The position numbers were made by a program, and so were the translations under genes. From Sphaerisporangium sp. (GTDB lineage Bacteria > Actinomycetota > Actinomycetes > Streptosporangiales > Streptosporangiaceae): a DNA stretch of 64,000 bases. The notes below the pieces were generated by a model. The model ran no database searches, was not told the origin of the DNA, and saw nothing but the letters and a program-made list of their open reading frames with translations. The stretch is from positions 1-64,000 of the forward strand of contig JAOPYI010000101.1 in assembly GCA_025964675.1 (NCBI GenBank), in the 5' to 3' direction. This document shows positions 39,952 through 49,015 of the stretch, piece by piece (the first letter of the stretch is position 1; the number at the start of each line of letters is the position of its first letter).

Positions 39952-40136
39952 GATGTGGGTTGTTCCTCCTGTGCGGGTACGAAGACTCGGCGCTTCCATC
40001 AAATCTAGCGATTCCCCCGACAGGTTCGCCCGACAGGCCAATATGATTTCGTCGTTCGAACGGTCAGGGCTTTGCCGCGGCCTGCCACAGCGGGCAGGCG
40101 AGACGCCGCTCTGTTCGGGAAGCGGAGGAGCCACTA

Positions 40137-40742
40137 TCAGGATGCCTGGTAAAGGCCCCGCTTGTTGATGTACTGAACGATCCCGTCGGGAACGAGATAC
40201 CAGATCGGTTCTCCGGCGGCCACGCGTTGACGGCACTCCGATGACGAGATCGCCAGCGCCGGTATCTCGATGAGGCTGACCTTCCCCTCCGGAAGCCCCG
40301 GGTCGTGCAGCACATGACCCGGACGGGTACAGCCCACGAAATGCGCCATGGTGAAGAGCTCGTCGACGTCACGCCAGCTGAGGATCTGCGCCAGGGCGTC
40401 GGCGCCGGTGATGAAGTACAGCTCCACGTCCGGCTCGTACATCGCGGCGATCTCGCGCAGCGTGTCGATCGTGAACGTCGGCCCGGGCCGCTCGACGTCG
40501 ACCCGGCTCACCGAGAACCGAGGGTTGGACGCTGTGGCGATCACCGTCATCAGGTACCGGTCCTCCACGGCCGAGACGACCTTGTCCGCCTTCTGCCACG
40601 GCTGCCCGGTCGGGACGAACACGACCTCGTCCAGATCGAAGTGGTGGGCGACCTCACTGGCCGCGACGAGGTGGCCGTGGTGGATCGGGTCGAAGGTCCC
40701 GCCCATGATGCCAAGCCGCCTGGTAGGGGCCCCGTTCCTCAT
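40137..40742 (-). CDS. nadD: Nicotinate-nucleotide adenylyltransferase
   Basis: 201 residues. The nucleotidyltransferase motif [13 protein letters not shown] lies at residues 13-25 and [10 protein letters not shown] near residue 165, both diagnostic of NadD. It joins nicotinate mononucleotide and ATP to deamido-NAD. ATG 40742 begins [11 protein letters not shown]; the frame could start slightly later. It is 185 nt upstream of rsfS and transcribed with it. In many actinomycetes nadD directly follows proA; here an M48 protease, a kinase and a small gene lie in between. Confidence 0.95.
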   Translation of the reverse strand: MRNGAPTRRLGIMGGTFDPIHHGHLVAASEVAHHFDLDEVVFVPTGQPWQKADKVVSAVEDRYLMTVIATASNPRFSVSRVDVERPGPTFTIDTLREIAAMYEPDVELYFITGADALAQILSWRDVDELFTMAHFVGCTRPGHVLHDPGLPEGKVSLIEIPALAISSSECRQRVAAGEPIWYLVPDGIVQYINKRGLYQAS

Positions 40743-40897
40743 GCGAGGGACCCTAACGTGCGCCTCTCCGGCGCCCCGAGACCACCCCCCGCCGAAGCCG
40801 GAACCACGCGAAGCCTCCCCTCCGAAGAAAGTCGTACCCCAAGGAACCGAACCTCAACGCCGCGCGCGGGCATCCGCCCCGACGTAGCATGCCGACC

Positions 40898-41911
40898 ATG
40901 ACCACCACCACCCCGGATCGCAACCGTGTACAGCTGCCCGGCATCAGCTCCCGGGCCTACGAGCATCCAGCTGACCGGTCGGCCCTGGTCGCGATGCGCT
41001 CCCTGTCGGGATTCGACTCGGTGCTCAAGCGGATGTCGGGCCTGTTCAGCGAGCGCCGCCTCCGTCTGATGTTCCTCGCCTCGTCGGTTCGGGCCAGCGA
41101 GACCCAGTTCCGCGCCCTGTACGACATGGGCCGCGACAGCGCGTATCTCCTGGACCTTCACCGCATTCCGGAGATCTACGTCCAGCAGGACCCGCAGCCG
41201 AACGCGATGGCCATCGGCTTCGACGACCCGTTCATCGTGATCAACACCGGCCTGCTCGACCTGATGGACGAGGAGGAGCTCCGCTTCGTCGTGGGGCACG
41301 AGACCTCCCACATCCTGTCCGGGCACGCCGTCTACGGCACGATGCTGTCGATCCTGACGCGGCTCGCCACCCGGGTGGCGTGGATCCCCCTCGGCTACAT
41401 CGGCCTGCGGATCATCGTCACGGCACTGGAGGAGTGGCACCGCAAGGCCGAGCTGTCCGCCGACCGGGGTGGCCTGCTCTGCGGCCAGGACCCGGAAGCC
41501 GGCATGCGGGCCCTGATGAAGCTCGCCGGAGGCTCCCGTCTCCACGAGATGAACATCGAGGCGTTCCTCGACCAGGCCCGCGAGTACGACACCGCGGGCG
41601 ACGTGCGCGACGGCCTGCTCAAGGTCCTGAACCTCCTCGGCACCACCCACCCGTTCGCGGTGATGCGCGTGGCCGAGCTCGACCGGTGGCGCCGTAACGG
41701 CGAGTACGACGCCATCCTCGCCGGCAACTACCCCCGCCGCGAGGACGACGCCGACGCCAAGCTCTCCGAGGAGGTCAAGGCCGCCGCGCGTTCCTACCGC
41801 GAGTCGTGGGCGCAGTCCCAGGACCCGTTCATCGGCGTGCTCCGCGACGTCGCAGAGGGCGCCGTCAACGCCGGCGAGCGCATCTTCAACCGGTTCGCCC
41901 GCAGGGACTGA
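40898..41911 (+). CDS. M48 family metallopeptidase
   Basis: 337 residues. The zinc motif HETSH lies in FVVGHETSHILSGH, and the third ligand Glu is in AELSADRGGLL. A hydrophobic stretch (VAWIPLGYIGLRIIVTAL) sits next to the active site, so membrane association is possible as in HtpX. The start chosen is ATG 40898: TAGCAT (40885-40890) makes a good -10 box 7 nt upstream, so the message is probably leaderless. ATG 40889 overlaps that box. It is the only plus-strand gene in the core block and diverges from nadD. Confidence 0.85.
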   Translation: MTTTTPDRNRVQLPGISSRAYEHPADRSALVAMRSLSGFDSVLKRMSGLFSERRLRLMFLASSVRASETQFRALYDMGRDSAYLLDLHRIPEIYVQQDPQPNAMAIGFDDPFIVINTGLLDLMDEEELRFVVGHETSHILSGHAVYGTMLSILTRLATRVAWIPLGYIGLRIIVTALEEWHRKAELSADRGGLLCGQDPEAGMRALMKLAGGSRLHEMNIEAFLDQAREYDTAGDVRDGLLKVLNLLGTTHPFAVMRVAELDRWRRNGEYDAILAGNYPRREDDADAKLSEEVKAAARSYRESWAQSQDPFIGVLRDVAEGAVNAGERIFNRFARRD

Positions 41912-42013
41912 CGACCGATCCCGTGGTCCGGCGGCTCCAGGGCACCGGGCCCCGATCCGGCCGCCACATCACCGATCCGCTCATCACGAAGCCGCTCCGC
42001 ACCCGGCCCGTGA

Positions 42014-42043
42014 GTCCCCAGGCGCCCGGGGTGCCTGGGGGAC
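42014..42043. terminator. Hairpin between the convergent M48 and kinase genes
   Basis: GTCCCCAGGC (42014-42023) pairs with GCCTGGGG(g)AC (42033-42043) with one bulged G. It is placed between the two stops and can act on both strands. Confidence 0.65.
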
Positions 42044-42058
42044 GCCCTCCTTGAGCCC

Positions 42059-43840
42059 TCAGAGGGCATGGGGAAGCACCCACGCCAGCACCCGGACGGC
42101 CGCCGCGCACAGGGCGACGAAGCCTCCAAGGACGGACAGCGCCCGCAGCCCCTCCCTGCGCAGGTCGGGCACGTGGATGCCGACGCGCTCGACCTCGCGC
42201 CCGACGATGCCGCCGCAGACCACGCCGAACACCACCCCGGCCACGGTCATCGGACCGGACTCCGTCCACCACCCGTCGTCCATGCGTCCCCCGGCGGCCA
42301 CCCAGAACGCCGAGGCGGCGATGGCACACGCCGGCACCCCGGGCCAGAGCGCCGCGCTCAGCGCCGACCCGGCCAGCGCGAACGGGAACGACATCACCCG
42401 CAGCGTCCCGCGTACCCGCGAGGACCTGCGGTTCCTGACGAGCCAGTGCCCGCTCCACCACGCGCGGGCCAGCACGCAGAAGGTCGCCGTGATCACGAAC
42501 GTCGCGAGCGGCCAGATGACCGACGCCACGACGCAGGGCACGGCCAGCATCGCCAGCATGATCAGCACGGCGCTTCCCGGAGGCGAGGAGAGAGCGGCCC
42601 CCTGCACCGCCTCGGCGGCGAGTAGCGCGTCCTTCACGTCCGTGGCAGTACGCCCGCCCTTCGCACGGCGGTCCGTCCCTTCCGCCTTGGCGGGGCGGAC
42701 ACGTGCCCGCTCCGCCGGGACCGCCGGTCGTGGGGCACGGCGTGTCGGGGTCGTCTTCTTCCGGGGCCCTGAGGCGGCGTCACCGGCGGGCTCGGCCGCC
42801 TCCCGGCCACGGGCCCTGACCGGCTCGGCCGGCGTCTCCTCACCGCGCCCCCGGCCCCCGGGAGCCTCGTCCCCCACCCGGCCCCCTGAAGCCTTCTCCC
42901 CGCCTGCACGGCCGCCCGAGGCCTTGTCCCCCTGGGCGCCCCGGCCGCTGGGAGCGTCGGCTACACGGGCCCGTGCCCCCGGCGAGTCGTCACCGGCCGG
43001 ATGCGTGGCGGGCGCGGTCGCCCTCGCGAGGCGGGACAGCCGGTCGGACAGCAGCGCCGCGGTCGGGCGCTTGGCGGGCTCCCGGTTGAGCGACGCCCTG
43101 ATCAAAGGCAGCAGCGCGCCCGGAACCCCGGCGAGGTCGGCCCGCCCGTTGAGGACCGCGTACATCTGCGCCTCCACGGTGCCCCTGCCGAACGTCGGGC
43201 GCCCCGTGGCCGCGAACGCCACCGTGGCCGCCCACGAGTGGACGTCGGAGGGCTCGCCGACGACCTCGTCCGCGAACACCTCGGGCGCCGAGTAGCCCGG
43301 GGTTCCCAGGAACGTGCCCGTCATCGTCAGCCGGGTCGCGTCGGACACCTGGGCGATGCCGAAGTCGATGAGGACGGGCCCGTCGGGACCCAGCACCACG
43401 TTGGCGGGTTTCACGTCGCGGTGGACCACCCCGGCCGCGTGGATGATCGTGATAGCGGTGGCCAGACCCCGGGCGAGCTCGATCAGGTTCGGGCTCGACA
43501 TGGGCCCGCTCCGCCGTACCGCGTCGAGAAGGGTCTCCCCTTCGATGTGCTCCATGACGAGGTAGGGCCGGTCACCGGAGAGATCGGCGTCGAGAACCCG
43601 GGCGACGTAAGGGCTCTCCACCCGGCGCAGCGCCCGCACCTCGCGGTCGAGCCGTAATCGCGCCTCGGGGTCGTCTTCGATCGGATCGCGGAGCATCTTG
43701 ACGGCGACCTTCACCCCGCGACGGCCGACGGCGAGGTAAACCTCGCCCATGCCACCGCGGCCGAGGCGCTCCACCATGGTGTATGGGCCGACTCTCCCGA
43801 GCCCGCCCACTCGCCGTCCACCCATAGGAGACGCCACCAT
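42059..43840 (-). CDS. Membrane-anchored Ser/Thr protein kinase (PknB/Hanks type)
   Basis: 593 residues. The kinase domain spans about 15-275: LGRGGMGEVYLA, VAVKML, catalytic HRDVKPANVVL, DFGIAQ, and activation segment GTFLGTPGYSAPE. A 150-residue low-complexity linker follows with a short repeat (KASGGR twice, then APGGRGRGEE). Four hydrophobic segments from about residue 430 end the protein, so the kinase faces the cytosol and the C-terminus is embedded in the membrane with no extracellular PASTA sensor. The start is ATG 43840; MGGRRVGG 5 codons in is an alternative, and neither has a clear ribosome site. No substrate is implied by neighbours. Confidence 0.88.
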   Translation of the reverse strand: MVASPMGGRRVGGLGRVGPYTMVERLGRGGMGEVYLAVGRRGVKVAVKMLRDPIEDDPEARLRLDREVRALRRVESPYVARVLDADLSGDRPYLVMEHIEGETLLDAVRRSGPMSSPNLIELARGLATAITIIHAAGVVHRDVKPANVVLGPDGPVLIDFGIAQVSDATRLTMTGTFLGTPGYSAPEVFADEVVGEPSDVHSWAATVAFAATGRPTFGRGTVEAQMYAVLNGRADLAGVPGALLPLIRASLNREPAKRPTAALLSDRLSRLARATAPATHPAGDDSPGARARVADAPSGRGAQGDKASGGRAGGEKASGGRVGDEAPGGRGRGEETPAEPVRARGREAAEPAGDAASGPRKKTTPTRRAPRPAVPAERARVRPAKAEGTDRRAKGGRTATDVKDALLAAEAVQGAALSSPPGSAVLIMLAMLAVPCVVASVIWPLATFVITATFCVLARAWWSGHWLVRNRRSSRVRGTLRVMSFPFALAGSALSAALWPGVPACAIAASAFWVAAGGRMDDGWWTESGPMTVAGVVFGVVCGGIVGREVERVGIHVPDLRREGLRALSVLGGFVALCAAAVRVLAWVLPHAL

Positions 43841-43932
43841 AGCGCCGATCCGGCCACGAGCATCGGCGGCGCGCCGGAAGCCACGCCACGGGTTGTTTCA
43901 GACAGACGGATGAGCTTGGGAGTCCAGAGCGG

Positions 43933-44193
43933 TCAGGAGCTCCGGGAGTGGGATGACTCCTCGAAAAGGCTGTCCAGACGCGCGCTCGGGCTCGCGGACA
44001 GGACTTTCCTGCCGGTGCGCCGCCAGTTCACGTGACCGCGGCTCTCCAGCCAGAGCATGAGCCGATCGGCCCCCACCACGACCGCGATGGCGTAACCGAA
44101 GGCGAAGACGATCCCCATGGATGACAAGTCAAACGGGTCGGCACGGCGAACACGTGGAGCGACACGCCGACTACCCCATGTCAGCATGAACAA
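43933..44193 (-). CDS. Small putative membrane protein
   Basis: Up to 86 residues from TTG 44193, or 84 from ATG 44187. One hydrophobic segment (MGIVFAFGYAIAVVVGADRL) is followed by a charged tail (LESRGHVNWRRTGRKVL and a Ser-rich end). There is no ribosome site and no recognisable family. It lies 24 nt after the proA stop on the same strand, so it could be translated from the proBA message. It may be a real small gene or a chance frame. Confidence 0.4.
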   Translation of the reverse strand: MFMLTWGSRRVAPRVRRADPFDLSSMGIVFAFGYAIAVVVGADRLMLWLESRGHVNWRRTGRKVLSASPSARLDSLFEESSHSRSS

Positions 44194-44217
44194 CGCCGGT
44201 ACTGCGATTTCTGGTGA

Positions 44218-45498
44218 CTAGCCTCCGGCGATGACGGTGCCGGCCGAGGTGCGCAGGTGGCCCTCACCGGTGTAGACCCACTTGGTGGAGGTCAGCTCCG
44301 GGAGACCCATCGGGCCCCGGGCGTGAAGCTTCTGCGTGGAGATGCCGATCTCGGCTCCGAAGCCGAACTCCCCGCCGTCGGTGAACCTGGTCGAGGCGTT
44401 CACCGCGACCGCCGCCGAGTCGACCAGCGCGACGAAGCGCCGGGCCGCCCCCTGCGAGCGGGTCACGATGGCGTCGGTGTGCGCCGAGCCGTACCGCCGG
44501 ATGTGCGCGACGGCGTCCTCCAGCGAGTCGACGACCGCGGCGGCGATGTCGAGGGAGAGGTACTCGTTCCCGAAGTCCTCCTCGGTGGCGGGCACCACGG
44601 CGCCGTACGACGCGATCCGCTCGTCGCCGTGCACGGTGACACCCTCCCTCGCGAGCCGGGCCAGGGCCGCGGGGACGAACGCCGCGGCCACCGCCTCGTG
44701 GACCAGGAAGGTCTCGGCCGCGTTGCAGACCGAGGGCCGCTGGGTCTTGGCATTGACCAGGATCTCAAGGGCCAGGTCGAGGTCGGCGTCGGCGTCGACG
44801 TACACGTGGCAGTTGCCGACGCCCGTCTCGATCACCGGCACCGTGGACTCCTCCACCACCGAGTCGATCAGGGACGCCCCGCCGCGCGGGATCAGGACGT
44901 CGACCAGCCCGCGGGCCCGCATCAGGTGCTTGACCGACTCGCGCGTGGTGCCGGGAACGAGTTGCACGGCTCCGGCGGGCACCTCGGTGCCGCCGAGCGC
45001 GTCCTGCATGATCTTCACCAGGACGGTGTTGGACCGGTAGGCGCTGGAGGAGCCGCGCAGCAGGACGGCGTTCCCGCTCTTCAGGCAGAGGGCGGCGGCG
45101 TCGACCGTGACGTTGGGGCGGCCCTCGTAGATGATGCCGACGACCCCGAGCGGCACGCGCAACTGGCGGAGCTCGAGGCCGTTCGGCAGGGTGCTCCCCC
45201 GGACGACCTGCCCGACCGGGTCGGGCAGGTCCGCCACATCGCGCACCGCCTCGGCGATGACCTCGATCCGCTTCTCGTCGAGCCGGAGGCGGTCGATCAT
45301 CGTCTCGGGCGTGCCGTTCTCCCTGGCAGCGGAGACGTCCTCGGCGTTCGCCTCGATGATCTCCTTGACGCGGGACACCAGAGTGCCGGCGACGGCGCGC
45401 AGCGCGGCGTCCTTCGCGGCGCGGGGCAGCGGCGCCAGCTCGGCGGCCGCGTCCCGGGCTGCGTGGGCGACCATCAGAAAGTCATCGGCCTCAGACAT
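44218..45498 (-). CDS. proA: Gamma-glutamyl phosphate reductase
   Basis: 426 residues. It reduces gamma-glutamyl phosphate to glutamate semialdehyde with NADPH in proline synthesis. ALDH-like fold: [20 protein letters not shown], and the catalytic Cys in [15 protein letters not shown]. The C-terminus [20 protein letters not shown] is diagnostic of ProA. ATG 45498 overlaps the proB stop by 8 nt, so the two are coupled. Confidence 0.97.
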   Translation of the reverse strand: MSEADDFLMVAHAARDAAAELAPLPRAAKDAALRAVAGTLVSRVKEIIEANAEDVSAARENGTPETMIDRLRLDEKRIEVIAEAVRDVADLPDPVGQVVRGSTLPNGLELRQLRVPLGVVGIIYEGRPNVTVDAAALCLKSGNAVLLRGSSSAYRSNTVLVKIMQDALGGTEVPAGAVQLVPGTTRESVKHLMRARGLVDVLIPRGGASLIDSVVEESTVPVIETGVGNCHVYVDADADLDLALEILVNAKTQRPSVCNAAETFLVHEAVAAAFVPAALARLAREGVTVHGDERIASYGAVVPATEEDFGNEYLSLDIAAAVVDSLEDAVAHIRRYGSAHTDAIVTRSQGAARRFVALVDSAAVAVNASTRFTDGGEFGFGAEIGISTQKLHARGPMGLPELTSTKWVYTGEGHLRTSAGTVIAGG

Positions 45499-46642
45499 GC
45501 CTCGCGCTCCTGCTCTCGGTGGTGTGGTCCAGTATGACGATGTCGTCGCGGTGGATCAGCTCCCGCTCGTACTCCGGGCCGAGGTTCGCGGCCAGCTCGC
45601 GAGTGGAACGGCCGAGCAGCTCGGGGATCTCCGCCGCGTCGAAGTTCACCAGTCCCCGGGCCACGGGCGTGCCGTGCGGGCTGTAGAGATCGACAGGGTC
45701 GCCCGCGGTGAAGTCACCCTCCACGAGCGTCACCCCGGCCGGGAGCAGGGACTTGCGCCGGCTGACCACGGCCTCGACCGCCCCGGCGTCCAGGTGCAGG
45801 CGGCCCCTGCCGGTGGTGGCGTGGGCGAGCCAGAGCAGCCGGGTGCCGGGATGGCGGCCGTCCGGCTGGAAGTAGGTGCCGACGTCCAGGCCCGCGATGG
45901 CCTGCGCGGCGTGGGCGGCGGCGGTGAGCACCACGGGCACTCCCGCTCCCGTCGCGATGCGCGCCGCCTCTACCTTGGTGATCATGCCGCCGGTGCCCAC
46001 CCGGCCCGACCTGCCGAGCTCGACGCCTTCGAGATCCTCCGGCCCGTTGACCTGGGGAATCCGCTGAGCCCCCGGCTGCCGGGGGTCGCCGTCGTACAGA
46101 GCGTCCACGTCGGAGAGCAGCACCAGCGCGTCGGCATGGATGAGGTGGGCGACCAGCGCGGCCAGGCGGTCGTTGTCGCCGAAGCGGATCTCGTCGGTGG
46201 CCACCGTGTCGTTCTCGTTGACCACCGGGACGATGCCGAGCTCCAGGAGCCGCGCCAGGGTCCGCTGCGCGTTGCGGTGGTGGGAGCGGCGCATCATGTC
46301 GTCCGCGGTGAGCAGCACCTGGCCCACGCGCAGGCCGTACCTGGCGAAGGAAGAGGTGTAGCGGGCGACCAGCACGCCCTGGCCCACCGAGGCGGCCGCC
46401 TGCTGCGTCGCCAGGTCACGCGGCCGGGCCGTCAGGCCGAGCGGGCCGAGACCGGCGGCTATCGCCCCGGAGGACACCAGCACGATCTGCGTGCCCTTCG
46501 CGCTGCGGGTGGCCAGCACGTCGACGAGGGCGTCCACCCGGTCGACGTCGATCGTGCCGTTCGGGGTCGTCAGCGACGACGAGCCGACCTTGACGACCAG
46601 GCGTGAGGCAGCGGCCACCCGGCCCCGACCGGCGTTGTCCAC
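45491..46642 (-). CDS. proB: Glutamate 5-kinase
   Basis: 383 residues. The amino-acid kinase domain ([54 protein letters not shown]) is followed by a C-terminal PUA domain from about residue 290 ([20 protein letters not shown]). It phosphorylates glutamate, the first and feedback-regulated step of proline synthesis. The start chosen is GTG 46642 (VDNAGRGRV), because GGAAGG lies 8 nt upstream; GTG 46651 would overlap the ribosome site. Confidence 0.95.
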   Translation of the reverse strand: MDNAGRGRVAAASRLVVKVGSSSLTTPNGTIDVDRVDALVDVLATRSAKGTQIVLVSSGAIAAGLGPLGLTARPRDLATQQAAASVGQGVLVARYTSSFARYGLRVGQVLLTADDMMRRSHHRNAQRTLARLLELGIVPVVNENDTVATDEIRFGDNDRLAALVAHLIHADALVLLSDVDALYDGDPRQPGAQRIPQVNGPEDLEGVELGRSGRVGTGGMITKVEAARIATGAGVPVVLTAAAHAAQAIAGLDVGTYFQPDGRHPGTRLLWLAHATTGRGRLHLDAGAVEAVVSRRKSLLPAGVTLVEGDFTAGDPVDLYSPHGTPVARGLVNFDAAEIPELLGRSTRELAANLGPEYERELIHRDDIVILDHTTESRSARHV

Positions 46643-46711
46643 ACTCCACACCTTCCACTCGACCCCTGCTCGCTCTGATCTCCGCCCCGCGACCGGATCG
46701 GCCCGGGCCGG

Positions 46712-48061
46712 CTAGCCGAGACGGTCGTCCGAGCCGCGGGGGCTCTGGCTGGCCTCGGCGTCGAGCGTCGGCTGCCAGTCGAAGACGTAACCGCCCTCCA
46801 TCGAGCCGATGACGACCTCGGCGCCTTCCTTGGCCCCCGCCTCGCTGAGTGCCTTCTCGATGCCCAGCCGTTCGAGGCGGTCGGAGAGGTAACCCACGGC
46901 CTCGTCGTTGGTGAAGTCGGTCTGCCTGATCCAGCGCTCGGGCTTCTCACCGGTGACCTGGAAGGTCTTGTCGTTGATCCGCTTGACCGTGAACCCGGCG
47001 TCGCCGAACTGCTTGGGACGGATCACCAGCCTGGTGGGCTCCTCGACGGGCTTGGCGGCCCGGGCGGCGGACACCATCTCGGCCATCGCGAACGACAGCT
47101 CGCGCAGCCCCTCGTGGGTGGCCGCGGAGATCGTGAAGACCGTTAGGCCTTTCTCCTCCAGCATCGGCCGCACCATCTCGGCGAGCTCGCGCGCCTCAGG
47201 GACGTCGGCCTTGTTGAGCACCGCGAGACGCGGGCGGTCGTCCAGCTCGCCGTAGGCGGCCAGCTCGGCCTCGATCACCCCGAAGTCGGTCAGCGGGTCG
47301 CGGCCGGGCTCGATCGTCGCGCAGTCGAGCACGTGGACGATCGTCGAGCAACGCTCCACGTGGCGCAGGAACTCGTGGCCGAGCCCGCGTCCCTCCGAGG
47401 CGCCAGGGATCAGCCCCGGCACGTCGGCGGCGGTGAACACCGTCTCGCCGGCCGTGACGACGCCGAGGTTCGGCACCAGCGTGGTGAACGGATAGTCGGC
47501 GATCTTGGGCCGGGCCGCGCTCAGGGCCGCGATCAGCGACGACTTGCCGGCGTTCGGGAAGCCGACGAGCGCCACGTCGGCGACCGTCTTCAGCTCCAGC
47601 ACGGCCTCGAGCTCGTCGCCCTGCTCGCCGAGCAGCGCGAAGCCCGGGGCCTTGCGCTTGGTGGAGGCGAGCGCGGCGTTGCCGAGGCCCCCGTGACCGC
47701 CCTGGGCCACGACGTACCGGGTGCCGGCGCCGATCAGGTCGATCATCACCTCGCCGGTCTTGGCGTCCTTCACCACCGTGCCGTTGGGAACCGGGAGGAC
47801 CACGTCGTCGCCCGAGGCGCCGTCGCGGTTGGCCCCCGTCCCCTGCTTGCCGTTGGCGGCCTTGCGGTGGGGCCGGTGGTGGTAGTCGAGGAGGGTGGAG
47901 GTGTTGGGATCGACCTCGAGGATCACATCACCCCCGCGCCCGCCGTTCCCCCCATCGGGACCGCCGAGCGGCTTGAACTTCTCCCGGTGGATCGAGGCGC
48001 AGCCGTTTCCTCCGTCACCGGCCTTGATGTACAGGACCACCTGATCGACGAACTCAGCCAC
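46712..48061 (-). CDS. obgE: GTPase Obg
   Basis: 449 residues. The glycine-rich OBG fold comes first ([21 protein letters not shown]), then the G domain with GFPNAGKSS (G1), the TT switch region ([12 protein letters not shown]), DVPGLIPGA (G3) and NKAD (G4). The C-terminal OCT domain starts near residue 340 and ends with a short acidic tail. It is a ribosome-associated GTPase linked to growth and, in Streptomyces, to the onset of aerial growth. The start is GTG 48061 with AAAGGGAG upstream. It is separated from rpmA by two hairpins and leads into proB. Confidence 0.97.
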   Translation of the reverse strand: MAEFVDQVVLYIKAGDGGNGCASIHREKFKPLGGPDGGNGGRGGDVILEVDPNTSTLLDYHHRPHRKAANGKQGTGANRDGASGDDVVLPVPNGTVVKDAKTGEVMIDLIGAGTRYVVAQGGHGGLGNAALASTKRKAPGFALLGEQGDELEAVLELKTVADVALVGFPNAGKSSLIAALSAARPKIADYPFTTLVPNLGVVTAGETVFTAADVPGLIPGASEGRGLGHEFLRHVERCSTIVHVLDCATIEPGRDPLTDFGVIEAELAAYGELDDRPRLAVLNKADVPEARELAEMVRPMLEEKGLTVFTISAATHEGLRELSFAMAEMVSAARAAKPVEEPTRLVIRPKQFGDAGFTVKRINDKTFQVTGEKPERWIRQTDFTNDEAVGYLSDRLERLGIEKALSEAGAKEGAEVVIGSMEGGYVFDWQPTLDAEASQSPRGSDDRLG

Positions 48062-48143
48062 CGTTACTCCCTTTCACAAGCGTGGCCGTCTGGTCCACGC
48101 CGTGCCACCGTCGCGCTCCCCGCGATGGTGTCCCCTTCACGAC

Positions 48144-48177
48144 GATGAGGCGGATCGATAAGTCGATCCGCCTCATC
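48144..48177. terminator. Hairpin 1 between rpmA and obgE
   Basis: GATGAGGCGGATCGA (48144-48158), loop taag, TCGATCCGCCTCATC (48163-48177): a perfect 15-bp stem with a tetraloop. Confidence 0.82.
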
Positions 48178-48189
48178 AACGTTCTGGCC

Positions 48190-48227
48190 GGGCCCCGCCG
48201 CCACGCGTTGGCGTGGCTCGGCGGCCC
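48190..48227. terminator. Hairpin 2 between rpmA and obgE
   Basis: GGGCCCCGCCGCCACGC (48190-48206) pairs with GCGTGGCtCGGCGGCCC (48211-48227) around a gttg loop. It is 18 nt past the rpmA stop, so rpmA transcripts meet this one first. Together with hairpin 1 it forms a tandem terminator. Confidence 0.72.
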
Positions 48228-48244
48228 TTCCCCTGCCGGCGGAT

Positions 48245-48502
48245 CTACTCCGCGGCCGGGACGATGCTCACAGCGCGACGGCCGCGCTTGTTACCGAACT
48301 GCACGTGGCCGGCGGTCAGCGCGAACAGCGTGTCGTCGCCGCCACGGCCGACGTTGTCACCCGGGTGGAAGTGGGTGCCACGCTGGCGGACGATGATCTC
48401 GCCGGCGTTCACGAGCTGGCCCCCGAAACGCTTGACACCGAGCCGCTGGGCGTTGGAGTCACGACCGTTCCGGGTGGACGATGCGCCCTTCTTGTGTGCC
48501 AT
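48245..48502 (-). CDS. rpmA: 50S ribosomal protein L27
   Basis: 85 residues, [20 protein letters not shown] onward, with [17 protein letters not shown] and [18 protein letters not shown]. No N-terminal cleavage extension is present. L27 sits near the peptidyl-transferase centre. It follows rplU by 12 nt. Confidence 0.98.
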   Translation of the reverse strand: MAHKKGASSTRNGRDSNAQRLGVKRFGGQLVNAGEIIVRQRGTHFHPGDNVGRGGDDTLFALTAGHVQFGNKRGRRAVSIVPAAE

Positions 48503-48514
48503 GTTTCGCTACCA

Positions 48515-48829
48515 CTACTTCCCGGGGTTGATGCCGGTCACCTTCACCTGGGTGTACCGCTGGCGGTGACCCTGGCGCTTCTTGTAACCGGTCTTGTTCT
48601 TGTACTTGAGAATACGAATCTTGGGGCCCTTGGTCTCGCCGAGAATCTCGGCGGTCACCTGGAACTTGCCAAGCGTGGCAGCGTCTGTGGTGACATCGCC
48701 GTCGTTGACGACGAGCACCGGCGCCAGCGACACCGTGGAGCCGACCTCACCGGCGACCTTGTCTACCTCGAGGACGTCACCGACGGAGACCTTCTGCTGC
48801 CTGCCGCCGCAACGAACGATCGCGTACAC
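48515..48829 (-). CDS. rplU: 50S ribosomal protein L21
   Basis: 104 residues from GTG 48829 ([18 protein letters not shown]), the usual L21 start, with GAAGGG 8 nt upstream; the frame to 48901 is not used. The C-terminal [18 protein letters not shown] is the 23S rRNA-binding block. It is cotranscribed with rpmA and separated from rne by 186 nt containing a hairpin. Confidence 0.98.
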   Translation of the reverse strand: MYAIVRCGGRQQKVSVGDVLEVDKVAGEVGSTVSLAPVLVVNDGDVTTDAATLGKFQVTAEILGETKGPKIRILKYKNKTGYKKRQGHRQRYTQVKVTGINPGK

Positions 48830-48918
48830 CGCGGAACCCTTCTTCTGGCTAATTGCTCGCTGAACGCTGCGCCTCCGCATCCAGCTACCGTCGATACACA
48901 CGACCGGCGAACCGGGTA

Positions 48919-48940
48919 GGCGCGCGAAGCTAGGCGCGCC
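48919..48940 (-). terminator. Hairpin between rne and rplU
   Basis: GGCGCGC (48919-48925) pairs with GCGCGCC (48934-48940), with an 8-nt loop, about 75 nt past the rne stop. It may end the rne transcript ahead of rplU. Confidence 0.45.
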
Positions 48941-49015
48941 ACCGGACGCACCGATTGACTAGGATACCGGATTGCGGGTGCCCAGGTCGAACCGGACGGT
49001 ACGCCGGATGCCGAC

